Source: JAQUGA01 sp038210985
GTDB taxonomy: Bacteria > Bacteroidota > Bacteroidia > Bacteroidales > WCHB1-69
Direction of reading: 5' to 3'
Assembly (NCBI GenBank): GCA_038210985.1
Contig: JBBQWB010000033.1
Coordinates: 1 to 29,394 of the forward strand
DNA: 29,394 nucleotides
Within the stretch, counting starts at the first letter, position 1. The number at the start of each line of letters is the position of its first letter. Under the pieces are notes generated by a model, which was given only the letters and a program-made list of their open reading frames with translations, did not search any database and was not told the origin of the DNA. The translations under genes were made by a program, and so were the position numbers. Of the stretch, positions 1-9,054 are shown piece after piece.

Positions 1-1
1 A

Positions 2-1531
2 GAGGAAAACTTTTTCAATGGCGAGGGTGCAAATGACCCTGCATTTAGTGCAAGAGACAGAATAAATCGTGCACCAAAAGCACTTGGTTTCGTTGTTCTG
101 TCCCCTACAATCCAACTAACTCCAGCAGGTGAAGAGTTAGTAAACTCAAGAAGAAAAGAGGAAATATTTTTAAGGCAGTTGCTCAAGTTTCAGGTTCCTT
201 CGCCTTACCACAAACCAACTGAAAATTCGGCTGAATTTTGGGTAAAGCCATATCTTGAACTATTCCGTCTTGTTAGACACTTCGGTTCGTTGAAATTTGA
301 TGAGTTGATGATTTTTGGATTGCAGTTAGTTGACTACAGAAAATTTGGTACAATAGTTGAAAAAATTTACCAGTTCAGAATCGCAAAAGCACAGAATGTG
401 GGAAACTACAAGCGATTTCGTGCTGAATATTTGGAAAGTGAACTAAGAGATATTTATAGTGCTGATATAATTTCAGGAAACACACGAACAAGAGAAACAA
501 ATGATGCTTCGATTGTAAAATTTCTTAGCACAAAAGCAAGCAATATGCGAGACTATGCTGATGCTTGTTTCCGATATTTAAGGGCAACAGGATTGGTAAA
601 TATTTCACATTTAGGCAAATCTATTTCAATTGTTCCTGAAAAAATTCAAGAGGTTGATTTCTTTTTGCAAAATACTGATAGAGTACCCTGCTTCATTGAC
701 AATGAGGGACAATATGTTACATATTTTGGTAATCCTCAAATTCCAACATTATTAACAGACAACAGGGAATTACTTGAACAAAGAATAAGAACAGAATTTC
801 CACAAATTCAAATATCTGCAACTGCAACATTACTTGAACTCAAAACCATATTTGCTGACGAATTAGAGGTTAGAAAAGAACAGATAATTACAGAACAAGT
901 TGCTGCAATAAAGTACTACCGACAATTTGAGGAAATAAACACAACCTTTGACCAGATACTTGGCAAGTCTCTTTACGACACGCCGCTAATGTTAGAGTGG
1001 AACACTTGGCGAGCAATGACAATGTTGGACGGTGGAAACATTAAAGCGAATCTAAAATTTGATGACTTTGGACATCCAATGTCAACAGCACAGGGCAATA
1101 TGGCTGACATTGTTTGCGATTATGGAGATTTTGGTTTAACTGTTGAAGTGACAATGCAAAGCGGTCAAAGACAATACGAAACAGAAGGAGAACCAGTTAC
1201 AAGACACCTTGCTAAATATAAAAGAGAAACTGAAAAACCTGCATATTGCTTATTTATCGCTCCAAATATAAATGACGCTTGCAAAGCACATTTTTATGCC
1301 TTGCACAAAATGAACATTCAATATTATGGAGGAACATCGACTATTGTTCCATTGCCATTGAGTATTTTTATTAAAATGGTTGAGGACTCATACAATGCAA
1401 GTTATATCCCTGAACCAAGACATATTCAACGATTTTTTGAGCGTTCAAATCAATTGGCAAACTCGACAGCCAATGAAGTGGATTGGTATAATGGCATAAG
1501 AGAAGAAGCATTAAATTGGTTGAAAGAATAA
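2..1531 (+). CDS. AlwI-like type IIS restriction endonuclease, 5'-truncated by window edge
   Basis: The reading frame is open from base 2, so the true start lies upstream of the window and the TTG at 179 is not a credible start. About 509 codons are present up to the TAA. The C-terminal half has the pattern I associate with the AlwI family: EWNTWRA, then MADIVCDY (Asp codon at 1106), then LTVEVTMQSGQRQYE (Glu codon at 1145) and EPVTRHL. The spacing of Asp and Glu fits a PD-(D/E)xK nuclease core, but the position of the usual Lys is Thr (VEVT). Family members cut double-stranded DNA beside an asymmetric site and are paired with methyltransferases; any partner would be upstream of the window. 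Family assignment is from memory of motifs; the recognition site cannot be read from this sequence. Confidence 0.72.
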   Translation, partial: EENFFNGEGANDPAFSARDRINRAPKALGFVVLSPTIQLTPAGEELVNSRRKEEIFLRQLLKFQVPSPYHKPTENSAEFWVKPYLELFRLVRHFGSLKFDELMIFGLQLVDYRKFGTIVEKIYQFRIAKAQNVGNYKRFRAEYLESELRDIYSADIISGNTRTRETNDASIVKFLSTKASNMRDYADACFRYLRATGLVNISHLGKSISIVPEKIQEVDFFLQNTDRVPCFIDNEGQYVTYFGNPQIPTLLTDNRELLEQRIRTEFPQIQISATATLLELKTIFADELEVRKEQIITEQVAAIKYYRQFEEINTTFDQILGKSLYDTPLMLEWNTWRAMTMLDGGNIKANLKFDDFGHPMSTAQGNMADIVCDYGDFGLTVEVTMQSGQRQYETEGEPVTRHLAKYKRETEKPAYCLFIAPNINDACKAHFYALHKMNIQYYGGTSTIVPLPLSIFIKMVEDSYNASYIPEPRHIQRFFERSNQLANSTANEVDWYNGIREEALNWLKE

Positions 1532-1695
1532 AAAAAGACACACACGGCTATCTGTGGCTTGCTAAAAGTGAAGACAAAAACAGATTTTGAGCAGTGAAAT
1601 GAAATAATTATTTTTAAAATATAATTATATTTTTGTCCCAAGGACTGATTGTTTTTAAAATAACACATACATTATTGGGTGTGCTTTAAAAAAAT

Positions 1696-2487
1696 CTACT
1701 TGAGTTTTGCTAAATTTGAATTTCGAAGTCCAGAGTAGCTAATCAATTCCATTTTAACACTTCCAACAAGGATTTCGGATTTTCCAAGTAATGGAATTCT
1801 ATTTTCGTCGTCGCTAACCCAAATTACCATTGGAAATTGTTCGTCAAAATTATTTCCAGTAATTACCATAGGTTTAATTTTTATGGCTTTATAAGTTCCA
1901 CTCGAAATTTTTATTTCTTCTTTTCCTAAATAAACAATTTTTGAAGTATAGGTTGAATCATCAATATAAAAATTGAAAGGAAATTCGTCGCCATATTTTG
2001 CTTTTGAAATATCGATTGTTCGAGCCCAGTAAAAAGAGGATATAATATCTTGAACATTGTCGGGAACCGATTTTTTTGTTTTTCGACTGATTGCAATATT
2101 TTTATAATGATCAAATGTAACATCATCTTCCATTATGTAGCTTCCTTCGTGGGTGCGGCGGATAAATAACCATGGAATCAGGGCTTCTTCATCGATAAAT
2201 GTCTCGAATCGGTCGTTAACTTTAAAAAAAAGATTAAAGGCTCCTTTTGATTTTCCAATTCCTTCTACATGGTATGTTGGTCTTCCTCCAATAATTTTTG
2301 TCTCTTTTTTTATTTCAACAGATGCCTCACCAGCAGTAACTTTGCCAGTTAAAAAGGAATCGTAATAAACACGAAATACGAATTTTTCGCCTCGATCGAA
2401 TGCTTTGTTTTGAATTTTACGAAGGCTTTGTGCAGAGCCAAATGTAACAAATAAAGAAAAGCTGATAAGTATAATTAATTTTTTCAT
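1696..2487 (-). CDS. Secreted DUF3108 domain protein
   Basis: The protein has 263 residues. It begins with a clear signal peptide (MKKLIILISFSLFVTFGSAQ, cleavage probably near residue 19) followed by a soluble beta-rich domain with alternating hydrophobic residues. The phrases FDRGEKFVFRVYYDSFLTGKV near the N-terminus and PMVIWVSDDENRIPLL near the C-terminus are typical of the DUF3108 family of Bacteroidetes. The likely location is the periplasm or the inner face of the outer membrane. No catalytic motif is visible and the molecular role is unknown. The gene converges with the restriction gene on the left and lies in the same direction as leuS, 261 bases away. The start is the only ATG that gives the full signal peptide. 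Confidence 0.75.
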   Translation of the reverse strand: MKKLIILISFSLFVTFGSAQSLRKIQNKAFDRGEKFVFRVYYDSFLTGKVTAGEASVEIKKETKIIGGRPTYHVEGIGKSKGAFNLFFKVNDRFETFIDEEALIPWLFIRRTHEGSYIMEDDVTFDHYKNIAISRKTKKSVPDNVQDIISSFYWARTIDISKAKYGDEFPFNFYIDDSTYTSKIVYLGKEEIKISSGTYKAIKIKPMVITGNNFDEQFPMVIWVSDDENRIPLLGKSEILVGSVKMELISYSGLRNSNLAKLK

Positions 2488-2748
2488 GGCTGTGGAATTT
2501 TATGAACAAGCCAGATTTAGAGCTAAAACTATGCCAAAGCCAAAATGTGGCTTAATGGACATTTTTAATGGTAAAAACACCGCTAATTGTTACTATTACT
2601 GTCTTTGAAGTAAATCAAAGACTATGAATAAAAAAAATGCTTTTTCTGTGGTAAAGGATTTGTCCATAAATATGGATTTGTAAACGTTGTTCGGCAAATG
2701 CCCTTGGCGGTTCGCCTCGGCGAATCACCGACAAGGACGTTTGATTTT
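2488..2748. repeat. Intergenic region with two hairpins
   Basis: There is no convincing gene between the DUF3108 gene and leuS. Two inverted repeats are visible. One is GTCTTTGA / TCAAAGAC at 2601-2622 with a 6-base loop. The other is a GC-rich imperfect hairpin at 2702-2736 (CCTTGGCGGTTCGCC pairing with GGCGAATCACCGACAAGG), just beyond the leuS stop codon. The second has no T-tract in the leuS direction, so it is a poor intrinsic terminator and may be a REP-like unit. It shares GGCGAATCACCG-type sequence with the hairpin at 28716-28745. Confidence 0.5.
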
Positions 2749-5700
2749 TTAAATAACAATATTGATAATCTTTTTTGGAACAATAATTACTTTTTTAGGA
2801 GTTTTACCCTCTAACCATTTTTCAGATTCGGGAGCATTTAAAGCAATTTTTTCAATTTCGGGGATAGTCATGTCTGCAGGTAAAGATAAAACAAAACGCA
2901 TTTTACCGTTAAACGAAACTGGATAGTTAAAAGAACTTTCTACTAAATATTTGTCATTATACTGTGGAAAAGTTGCAAACGAAACCGAATGATTTTTTCC
3001 AAGTTTTTCCCATAATTCTTCGGCTATATGTGGAGCATAAGGCGAAATTAAAACAACCAATGGTTCTAATATTTGTCGTTTATTACATTTTAACTCGCCC
3101 AATTCGTTCACACATATCATAAAGGCACTTATAGCAGTGTTAAACGAAAATCGTTCGTTATCCTCTTTTACTTTTTTTATGGTTTTATGCAAGGATTTAA
3201 GTTCTTCATTGATTGGTTCGTTTTCCGAAACTACAAAGCCATTATCGCCATCGATAAATAATCGCCAAAATTTTCGTAAAAATCGATAAACGCCTTCAAT
3301 GCCTTTTGTATCCCAAGGCTTAGATTGCTCTAAAGGTCCCAAAAACATTTCGTACATGCGAAGGGTGTCGGCACCGTATTTTATTACCAAGTCGTCTGGA
3401 TTTTGGACATTATACATGGATTTAGACATTTTTTCGACTTCCCATCCGCAAACGTATTTATCGTTTTCTAAAATTAATTTTGCATTGGAAAATTCAGATC
3501 GCCATTTTTTAAAGGCTTCAATATCCAAAATATCGTTTTCAACAATGTTAACATCCACATGAATTGGATCGGAGAAATGTTCACGACCAGGGAAGTTTTT
3601 AGTTACAAAAACTGGAATTTGTTCAAGTCCATTTTTTTCGACAAAAGCTGGAAGCTTTTCTCCTTTTAAAACACGAGAAATTCTATTTAATACATTCTCG
3701 AATTCGATAAAATCAACTATTGGAATTAATAATAGTTTTACGTTTTTATTTTTACAATATACTTCATATTTTTCTGCTACTTTTTCGAGTGAGTGCTGGG
3801 GTTTAATCTCAATAATTAATTTAGCATCATCGCTATAAAAGTCGAATTTTCGGGTTTCATCGCGATAATTACGAACGAATGTATATCCTGTTTTTTTGTC
3901 CTTTAAATAATCCCACAGAATATGTTCTGACATTTTTTCGAGGTTTACTCGATACACAAAATTCGACCTGCCTTGAATCATTCCTTGGTTAATTAGTTTT
4001 TGGAATGGTTCGTCTTTTGCACACATGCCTAAATCGAATAAAAATTTATTCCAAAATCTCGAATAAATCAAATGTCCTGTAGCATGCTCGGCCCCTCCAA
4101 TATATAAATCGACATTTTGCCAGTATGCATTTGCCTCTTTAGAAAAGCACATTTTGTCATTTCTAGGATCCATATACCTTAAATAATAAGCACTTGATCC
4201 TGCAAATCCAGGCATGGTGTTGGTTTCGAGCGGATAACCTTCGGCAGTAATCCAGTTTTTAGCACGAGCAAGAGGTGGCTCGCCTTGTTCGGTGGGTAAA
4301 TATTTATCCACTTCAGGCAATTCAAGTGGTAATTTCGATTCGTCGAGCATATAAGGCATGCCATCTTTGTAATACACAGGAAATGGCTCGCCCCAGTAAC
4401 GTTGACGACTGAAAATAGCATCCCGTAATCGGTAATTAATGGTTCCTTTGCCTATTTTTAAATCTTCTACCCGTCGAATTACTTCCGAGGATCCTTCTTT
4501 TACAGTCATTTTGTTAATAAATGAAGAATTTATGCAAATTCCATCTTTGGAATCGTAAGATTCATCCCATTCTGAAGTTGGAGTGATTGTTTCGCCCAAC
4601 TTAGAAATTACTTGAAGGATAGGCAAATTAAAATGACGGGCAAACCCAAAATCGCGGCTATCATGTGCAGGAACAGCCATAATGGCTCCAGTTCCATATC
4701 CTGAAAGAACGTATTCCGAAATCCAAATGGGAATATTTTCAGACGTAAATGGATGTTTTACGTAAGCTCCAGTAAAAACTCCACTTACATTTTTAACTTC
4801 TGTTTGTCTTTCGCGTTCCGAACGGTTTTTAGCCCAAGTGATGTATTTTTTTACATCATCCATTTGTTCGGGAGTGGTAATTTTAACTATTAAATCATGT
4901 TCGGGACAAAGTACCATAAAACTAACACCAAAAATTGTATCGGGACGAGTTGTGAATACTTCTACAATATCCGAATTATCGGCTAACGAAAAAGCTATCG
5001 AAGCACCTTCGCTGCGACCAATCCAGTTGCGTTGTATGTCTTTTATCGAATCCGACCAATCAATTTTTTCTAAACCTTCAATTAAGCGTTGAGCGTATGC
5101 GGTTATTCGTAACGACCATTGTTTCATTAGTTTGCGCTCAACTGGATATCCTCCACGAACCGATAGTCCGTTAACTACTTCATCATTGGCTAAAACTGTT
5201 CCCAATTGAGGACACCAATTTACCATGGTATCCGAAAGGTATGCAAGGCGATAATTCATCAGAATTTTTTGTTGCTCCTTTTCGCTCATTGAATTCCATT
5301 TTTCAGCCGAAAATATTGGAATTTCTGCACATGCAGCAGAAATATTGGAATTTCCATTTTGCTTAAAATGGTTAACTAATTCGGAAATTGGTTCGGCTTT
5401 ATCGCTCGATTTGTTGTACCAATGATTAAAAAGTTGAATAAAAGTCCACTGAGTCCATTTATAATAATCGGGATTACAAGTCCGAATTTCTCTATCCCAA
5501 TCGAACGAAAATCCCATTTTATCCAGTTGTTCGCGATATCGTTTAATATTTTGCTCGGTGGTTATTGCAGGATGCTGACCAGTTTGAATGGCATATTGTT
5601 CAGCTGGTAAACCATACGCATCGTAGCCCATGGGATGAAGTACATTAAAACCTAGAAGTCTTTTATATCTCGAATAAATATCGGAAGCAATATAGCCAAG

Positions 5701-5856
5701 CGGATGTCCTACGTGTAAGCCAGCACCCGAAGGATATGGAAACATGTCGAGAACATAATACTTGGGTTTATCAGATTGGGTTTCTGCTTTAAAGGTTTTG
5801 TTATCTTTCCAGTATTGTTGCCACCTTTGTTCTATTTCGAGAAAATTGTATTCCAT
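2749..5856 (-). CDS. leuS: Leucyl-tRNA synthetase with an inserted nuclease-like domain
   Basis: This class I aminoacyl-tRNA synthetase charges tRNA-Leu in the cytoplasm. From the ATG at 5856 it has 1035 residues; the frame extends 43 codons further upstream, but that extension is not LeuS-like and overlaps the promoter. The signature HVGH is at residues 48-51, the editing domain includes TTRPDTIFGVSFMVL (about 302-316), and KMSKS is at 809-813. Bacteroidetes LeuS proteins are usually near 920-960 residues. The excess is explained by an insert at about 638-747, between SNFVYRV and PVFVTKNF, which is described separately. The rest of the protein, including the anticodon-binding C-terminus, looks intact, so the enzyme is probably functional. 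A good promoter lies directly upstream. Confidence 0.95.
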   Translation of the reverse strand: MEYNFLEIEQRWQQYWKDNKTFKAETQSDKPKYYVLDMFPYPSGAGLHVGHPLGYIASDIYSRYKRLLGFNVLHPMGYDAYGLPAEQYAIQTGQHPAITTEQNIKRYREQLDKMGFSFDWDREIRTCNPDYYKWTQWTFIQLFNHWYNKSSDKAEPISELVNHFKQNGNSNISAACAEIPIFSAEKWNSMSEKEQQKILMNYRLAYLSDTMVNWCPQLGTVLANDEVVNGLSVRGGYPVERKLMKQWSLRITAYAQRLIEGLEKIDWSDSIKDIQRNWIGRSEGASIAFSLADNSDIVEVFTTRPDTIFGVSFMVLCPEHDLIVKITTPEQMDDVKKYITWAKNRSERERQTEVKNVSGVFTGAYVKHPFTSENIPIWISEYVLSGYGTGAIMAVPAHDSRDFGFARHFNLPILQVISKLGETITPTSEWDESYDSKDGICINSSFINKMTVKEGSSEVIRRVEDLKIGKGTINYRLRDAIFSRQRYWGEPFPVYYKDGMPYMLDESKLPLELPEVDKYLPTEQGEPPLARAKNWITAEGYPLETNTMPGFAGSSAYYLRYMDPRNDKMCFSKEANAYWQNVDLYIGGAEHATGHLIYSRFWNKFLFDLGMCAKDEPFQKLINQGMIQGRSNFVYRVNLEKMSEHILWDYLKDKKTGYTFVRNYRDETRKFDFYSDDAKLIIEIKPQHSLEKVAEKYEVYCKNKNVKLLLIPIVDFIEFENVLNRISRVLKGEKLPAFVEKNGLEQIPVFVTKNFPGREHFSDPIHVDVNIVENDILDIEAFKKWRSEFSNAKLILENDKYVCGWEVEKMSKSMYNVQNPDDLVIKYGADTLRMYEMFLGPLEQSKPWDTKGIEGVYRFLRKFWRLFIDGDNGFVVSENEPINEELKSLHKTIKKVKEDNERFSFNTAISAFMICVNELGELKCNKRQILEPLVVLISPYAPHIAEELWEKLGKNHSVSFATFPQYNDKYLVESSFNYPVSFNGKMRFVLSLPADMTIPEIEKIALNAPESEKWLEGKTPKKVIIVPKKIINIVI
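3616..3945 (-). other. PD-(D/E)xK nuclease-like insert within LeuS
   Basis: This in-frame segment of about 110 residues (LeuS residues 638-747) interrupts the conserved stretch between SNFVYRV and the HVDVNIV region ahead of KMSKS, where other LeuS proteins have a short loop. Its sequence resembles the Vsr/DUF559 endonuclease-like family: SEHILWDYLKDK, then FVRNYRDETRKFDFYSDD, then AKLIIEIKPQHSLEK. Asp672, Glu683 and Lys685 form a D-X10-E-X-K arrangement, the expected catalytic set. Family assignment is by motif recall. Whether it cleaves nucleic acid, binds tRNA or is inert cannot be told here. Confidence 0.65.
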
Positions 5857-5888
5857 GGTAATTGCGATTATAAAATAATTTTGAACGA

Positions 5889-5920
5889 CAAAAGTACTAA
5901 AAATTGAAGTAAAGGGCAAA
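5889..5920 (-). promoter_or_regulatory. Bacteroidetes-type promoter for leuS
   Basis: On the minus strand TTTG (5920-5917) is followed after 20 bases by TACTTTTG (5896-5889), matching the Bacteroidetes consensus TTTG and TAnnTTTG. The predicted transcript start is about 25 bases ahead of the leuS ATG at 5856, which supports that ATG over the longer frame. Confidence 0.65.
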
Positions 5921-5953
5921 ATGGGATTGTATTTAAAAAATCTTTGGTTCAAT

Positions 5954-5993
5954 AACAAAAAATGGTTGACTCTAAAAACAACCATTTTTTGTT
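5954..5993. terminator. Perfect 15-bp hairpin, likely terminator
   Basis: AACAAAAAATGGTTG (5954-5968) is repeated inverted at 5979-5993 with a 10-base loop. The T-rich 3' arm makes it terminator-like on both strands. It lies just upstream of leuS and downstream of the ATPase remnant on the minus strand, so it could end transcription coming from that remnant. Confidence 0.5.
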
Positions 5994-6022
5994 TTAAAAA
6001 GTGGATAATTTAAATTTAAACA

Positions 6023-6083
6023 CTCATATGTCTATGTGAATTTGATTAGACAAAGTTGTATTATACAAGCTTGTATAATACAA
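6023..6083. repeat. Direct repeat copy A with perfect 28-bp palindrome
   Basis: 6023-6078 matches 6999-7054 almost base for base (shared core TATGTGAATTTGATTAGACA). It ends in a perfect 28-bp palindrome at 6056-6083 made of two 13-mers, TTGTATTATACAA and TTGTATAATACAA, separated by GC. A third degenerate unit (CTGTATCATGCAA) follows. This copy lies beyond the 3' end of the ATPase pseudogene. Confidence 0.85.
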
Positions 6084-6155
6084 TACTGTATCATGCAAAA
6101 AGGCATAAAACACCTGTTTATTATACCATGGTTTTATGCTATTAAATTTATCATT

Positions 6156-7003
6156 TTATAAAATTTCAATTTTGTTATTGAAATATTGCTTTTTAAACCA
6201 TATTTCAAAGGCAGGGTCTAAAAACTCATAAATTTCATTATTTAAATGAATTACATCTTTGTTTATTAATACTGATTTATTACGCAATACATTACGCGGA
6301 GTGCCTAAACGATATTTTTGCATGACGGCTGTGCTTGTAAACTGAGTTTCTTTATTAATTACCGATTTTAAAAAATTCACTTGGGTATCGCTCATGTTTT
6401 CGACTTCGTTTTGATATAAAGGTGTATTTGCGTTGATTAATTCAATTAGAGCAATGTAAACATCTTCTAACTCGGCATTTTTCTGCGTTAAATTCCATGT
6501 ATAATGGGATAATTGTTGAACATACCAAGAATGGTTTTTCATGGTAGTAGCAATTTTTTCAGCAACTTTTTTATCGATAGATTTTCCTGTTTTCGAAAAG
6601 CTAGTGCAAATAAAATCTATCCAACGATTTGTTTCAATTTTTTGCAAATGAATAATATCTCCAAAACGATAAAATGGTTTCGATGGATTGTTGAAAATAT
6701 CTGACATCATGTGTCGTTTACTTCCAAAAAGACAGTAGCTTACATTTTTTTGTCGTTGCCATACGTTTCTTCACTCTTAACTGAAAAAAGGTCAATCAGA
6801 ACAGTACGGTGTGAGCTTTCCATATTATTGATATCCAAAATTGTTTTTTCAACTAAGGATGATTTTCCCCATCTCCTTGGTGAAATAATCATGGTATTTA
6901 TCCCATTTAATAAATTGCTTTTCAGTTTTTCAAGCTCTTTTTCTCTGTTTGTAAATGAATTTACGCTCACAGTATTGCCATAAATAAAAGGTGAAATGCT
7001 CAT
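6156..7003 (-). pseudogene. AAA-type ATPase, internally deleted and frameshifted
   Basis: The 5' part (ATG at 7003, 87 codons) reads SVNSFTNREKELEKLKSNLL and carries the Walker A region SPRRWGKSSLVEK, then stops at 6740-6742. In another frame, sequence continues from about 6775 down to 6156 as VWQRQKNVSYCLFGSKRHMM, then SDIFNNPSKPFYRFGDIIHL and the winged-helix-like C-terminal half. These are the two ends of one known Bacteroidetes family of stand-alone ATPases of about 380 residues. The middle part, with the Walker B region and roughly 100 residues, is missing, and the junction shifts the frame near the DLFSVKSEE codons. The 184-codon C-terminal ORF has no function of its own that I can see. 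The gene lies between two direct repeats, one of which contains its start codon. Confidence 0.82.
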
Positions 7004-7059
7004 ATACCTATGTGAATTTGATTAGACAAGGTTGTATTATACAAGCTTGTATTATACAC
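6999..7059. repeat. Direct repeat copy B, leader of the ATPase remnant
   Basis: This is the second copy of the repeat seen at 6023-6083. The imperfect palindrome is at 7032-7059 (TTGTATTATACAA, GC, TTGTATTATACAC). The ATPase start codon (7003-7001, minus strand) lies at the edge of the repeat, so in this copy the repeat forms the 5' leader of that gene and may hold its promoter or operator. Confidence 0.8.
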
Positions 7060-7100
7060 AAAGGTATAAAATATTTTAAGAAGTCAAATTCTATGAAATA

Positions 7101-8786
7101 TTATTTCTGTATTTTATTCCAACTATCTTTTAAAGTAACCGTACGGTTGAAAACTAGTTTTTCGGCAGTAGAATCTTTGTCAATACAAAAATATCCAAGA
7201 CGTTCGAACTGATATTTTGTCAAAACGGAATCATCTAATAATGTTGGTTCGATGTACCCATTAATTACGCTAAGGGATTCTTTATTAATGTTATCCAAAA
7301 AGGTTTTTCCTTCTTCTGCTTCATCGGGCTCGGTTACATTAAACAAGCGGTCGAAAAGTCTAATTTCGGCTTTTCGACAATGATTTGCCGAAATCCAATG
7401 AATCGTTCCTTTAACTTTACGTTGAATGACTCCACTTCCGCTTTTTGTTTCTGGGTCGTAGGTACAATGAATTTCGATAATATTTCCTTCATTATCCTTA
7501 ATAATGGATTCGCATTTTACAAAATATGCGTATTTCAAACGAACTTCACCACCAGGATAAAGACGGAAATAATTTTTAGACGGAATTTCCATAAAATCGT
7601 CTCGTTCAATCCAAAGTTCTTTCGAGAACATTATTTTTCGTTTGCCTGCAAGTTCATTTTCGGGATTGTTAACCGCTTCTAATTCTTCTTGGGTATTTTC
7701 GGGGTAATTATCAATGATTAGTTTAATTGGATTTAATACTGCCATAGTTCGGTTTGCGATTTTATTCAAATCTTCGCGAACACAAAATTCCATAAGCGAC
7801 AGGTCAATCACGTTGTTGCGTTTTGCAATACCAATTGTTTCGGCAAAATTACGAATGGCTTCTGGAGTATAACCTCTGCGTCTAATTCCGCATATAGTTG
7901 GCATTCGAGGGTCGTCCCAACCCATAACCTGCTTTTCCTGAACGAGTTGAAGCAGTTTTCGTTTGCTCATTATGGTGTACGACAAGTTTAAACGTGCAAA
8001 TTCAATTTGTTGAGGATGATGAATTTCGAGAGTTTTACAAAACCAATCATAAAGGGGACGATGAACTTCAAATTCGAGTGTGCAAACAGAGTGGGTTATG
8101 CCTTCAATTGAATCTGATTGTCCGTGAGCGTAGTCGTACATTGGATAAATACACCATTTGTTGCCTGTTCGATGATGATTAGAATGTAAAATTCGATATA
8201 GAATTGGATCGCGCATGTGCATGTTTGGTGAAGCCATGTCTATTTTAGCTCTTAATACTCTACTTCCATCTGGAAAATCGCCATTTTTCATTCCTTTAAA
8301 AAGTCGTAAATTTTCTTCCACGCTGCGATTGCGATATAAACTTTCGGTACCAGGTTTATTTGGTACTCCTCGGTTTTTACTAATTTCTTCTTGCGAAGAA
8401 TCATCCACGTATGCTAATTCTTTTTTTACTAATTCAACAGCCCAAAGATATAACTGGTCAAAATAATCAGAAGCATAATATTCGCCATCCCATTTAAAAC
8501 CAAGCCATTCTATATCTTCCTTAATCGAATCAACATATTCTACATCCTCCTTAACTGGGTTTGTGTCATCAAAACGTAAATTGCATTTTCCATTATATTT
8601 TTTTGCTAATCCAAAATTTAAACAAATTGATTTAGCATGACCAATATGCAGATATCCATTTGGTTCAGGCGGAAATCTAGTATGAACTCGTTGACTGTTT
8701 TTATTATTAGAAATATCTTGCTCAATTATCTCTTCGATAAAATTTAAGCTCTTTTTCTCGTTTGCTTCGATATTATTTTCGCTCAT
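7101..8786 (-). CDS. glnS: Glutaminyl-tRNA synthetase
   Basis: This class I synthetase charges tRNA-Gln with glutamine in the cytoplasm. The 561-residue length is normal for the family. The signature PPEPNGYLHIGHAK is at residues 39-52 with HIGH at 47-50. The KMSKS equivalent is MSKRK at 273-277. VCTLEFEVHRPLYDW (about 234-248) and the C-terminal beta-barrel anticodon region (FMEIPSKNYFRLYPGGEVRL onward) are intact. The presence of GlnS means this organism probably does not depend on the transamidation route for Gln-tRNA. The gene is divergent from the membrane enzyme at 9055, with 268 bases between. Confidence 0.96.
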   Translation of the reverse strand: MSENNIEANEKKSLNFIEEIIEQDISNNKNSQRVHTRFPPEPNGYLHIGHAKSICLNFGLAKKYNGKCNLRFDDTNPVKEDVEYVDSIKEDIEWLGFKWDGEYYASDYFDQLYLWAVELVKKELAYVDDSSQEEISKNRGVPNKPGTESLYRNRSVEENLRLFKGMKNGDFPDGSRVLRAKIDMASPNMHMRDPILYRILHSNHHRTGNKWCIYPMYDYAHGQSDSIEGITHSVCTLEFEVHRPLYDWFCKTLEIHHPQQIEFARLNLSYTIMSKRKLLQLVQEKQVMGWDDPRMPTICGIRRRGYTPEAIRNFAETIGIAKRNNVIDLSLMEFCVREDLNKIANRTMAVLNPIKLIIDNYPENTQEELEAVNNPENELAGKRKIMFSKELWIERDDFMEIPSKNYFRLYPGGEVRLKYAYFVKCESIIKDNEGNIIEIHCTYDPETKSGSGVIQRKVKGTIHWISANHCRKAEIRLFDRLFNVTEPDEAEEGKTFLDNINKESLSVINGYIEPTLLDDSVLTKYQFERLGYFCIDKDSTAEKLVFNRTVTLKDSWNKIQK

Positions 8787-9054
8787 CGCTTGGGATTTTA
8801 ATAAGTTGCAAAATTATAAAAAATTGTATGTCAATTGGAAGAAGTTGTGATTTGTTTTCTCTGTTTTGTTTACATTTACATACAATTAAATATGTGTTTG
8901 ATTTTTTAATTTGACGTTTTCTTATCAAACACATCGCTTTCTTGCAGGTACTAAATATCAAAATAAGGTTGTAACCCAAATTTAATTCTGATTGTAATTA
9001 GAACTTAGCCTTATTTCTTTATAATTTGGTTAAATTTGTCGCTTAATTCGAAGC
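8787..9054. promoter_or_regulatory. Divergent intergenic region between glnS and the LTA-synthase-like gene
   Basis: There is no gene here. Possible -7 elements are TAATTTTG on the minus strand (8816-8809) for glnS and TAAATTTG on the plus strand (9031-9038) for the gene at 9055. Neither has a good TTTG partner at 19-21 bases, so both are only candidates. Confidence 0.35.

Noticed and set aside
5857..5985. Longer leuS reading frame giving 1078 residues
   Set aside because: The extra 43 codons are not LeuS-like and cover the promoter at 5889-5920; MEYNFLEIEQRWQ at 5856 is the normal start of the family.
6056..6110. Tandem 13-mers as a short CRISPR array
   Set aside because: Units are separated by only 2-3 bases, so there are no spacers, and no cas genes are present.
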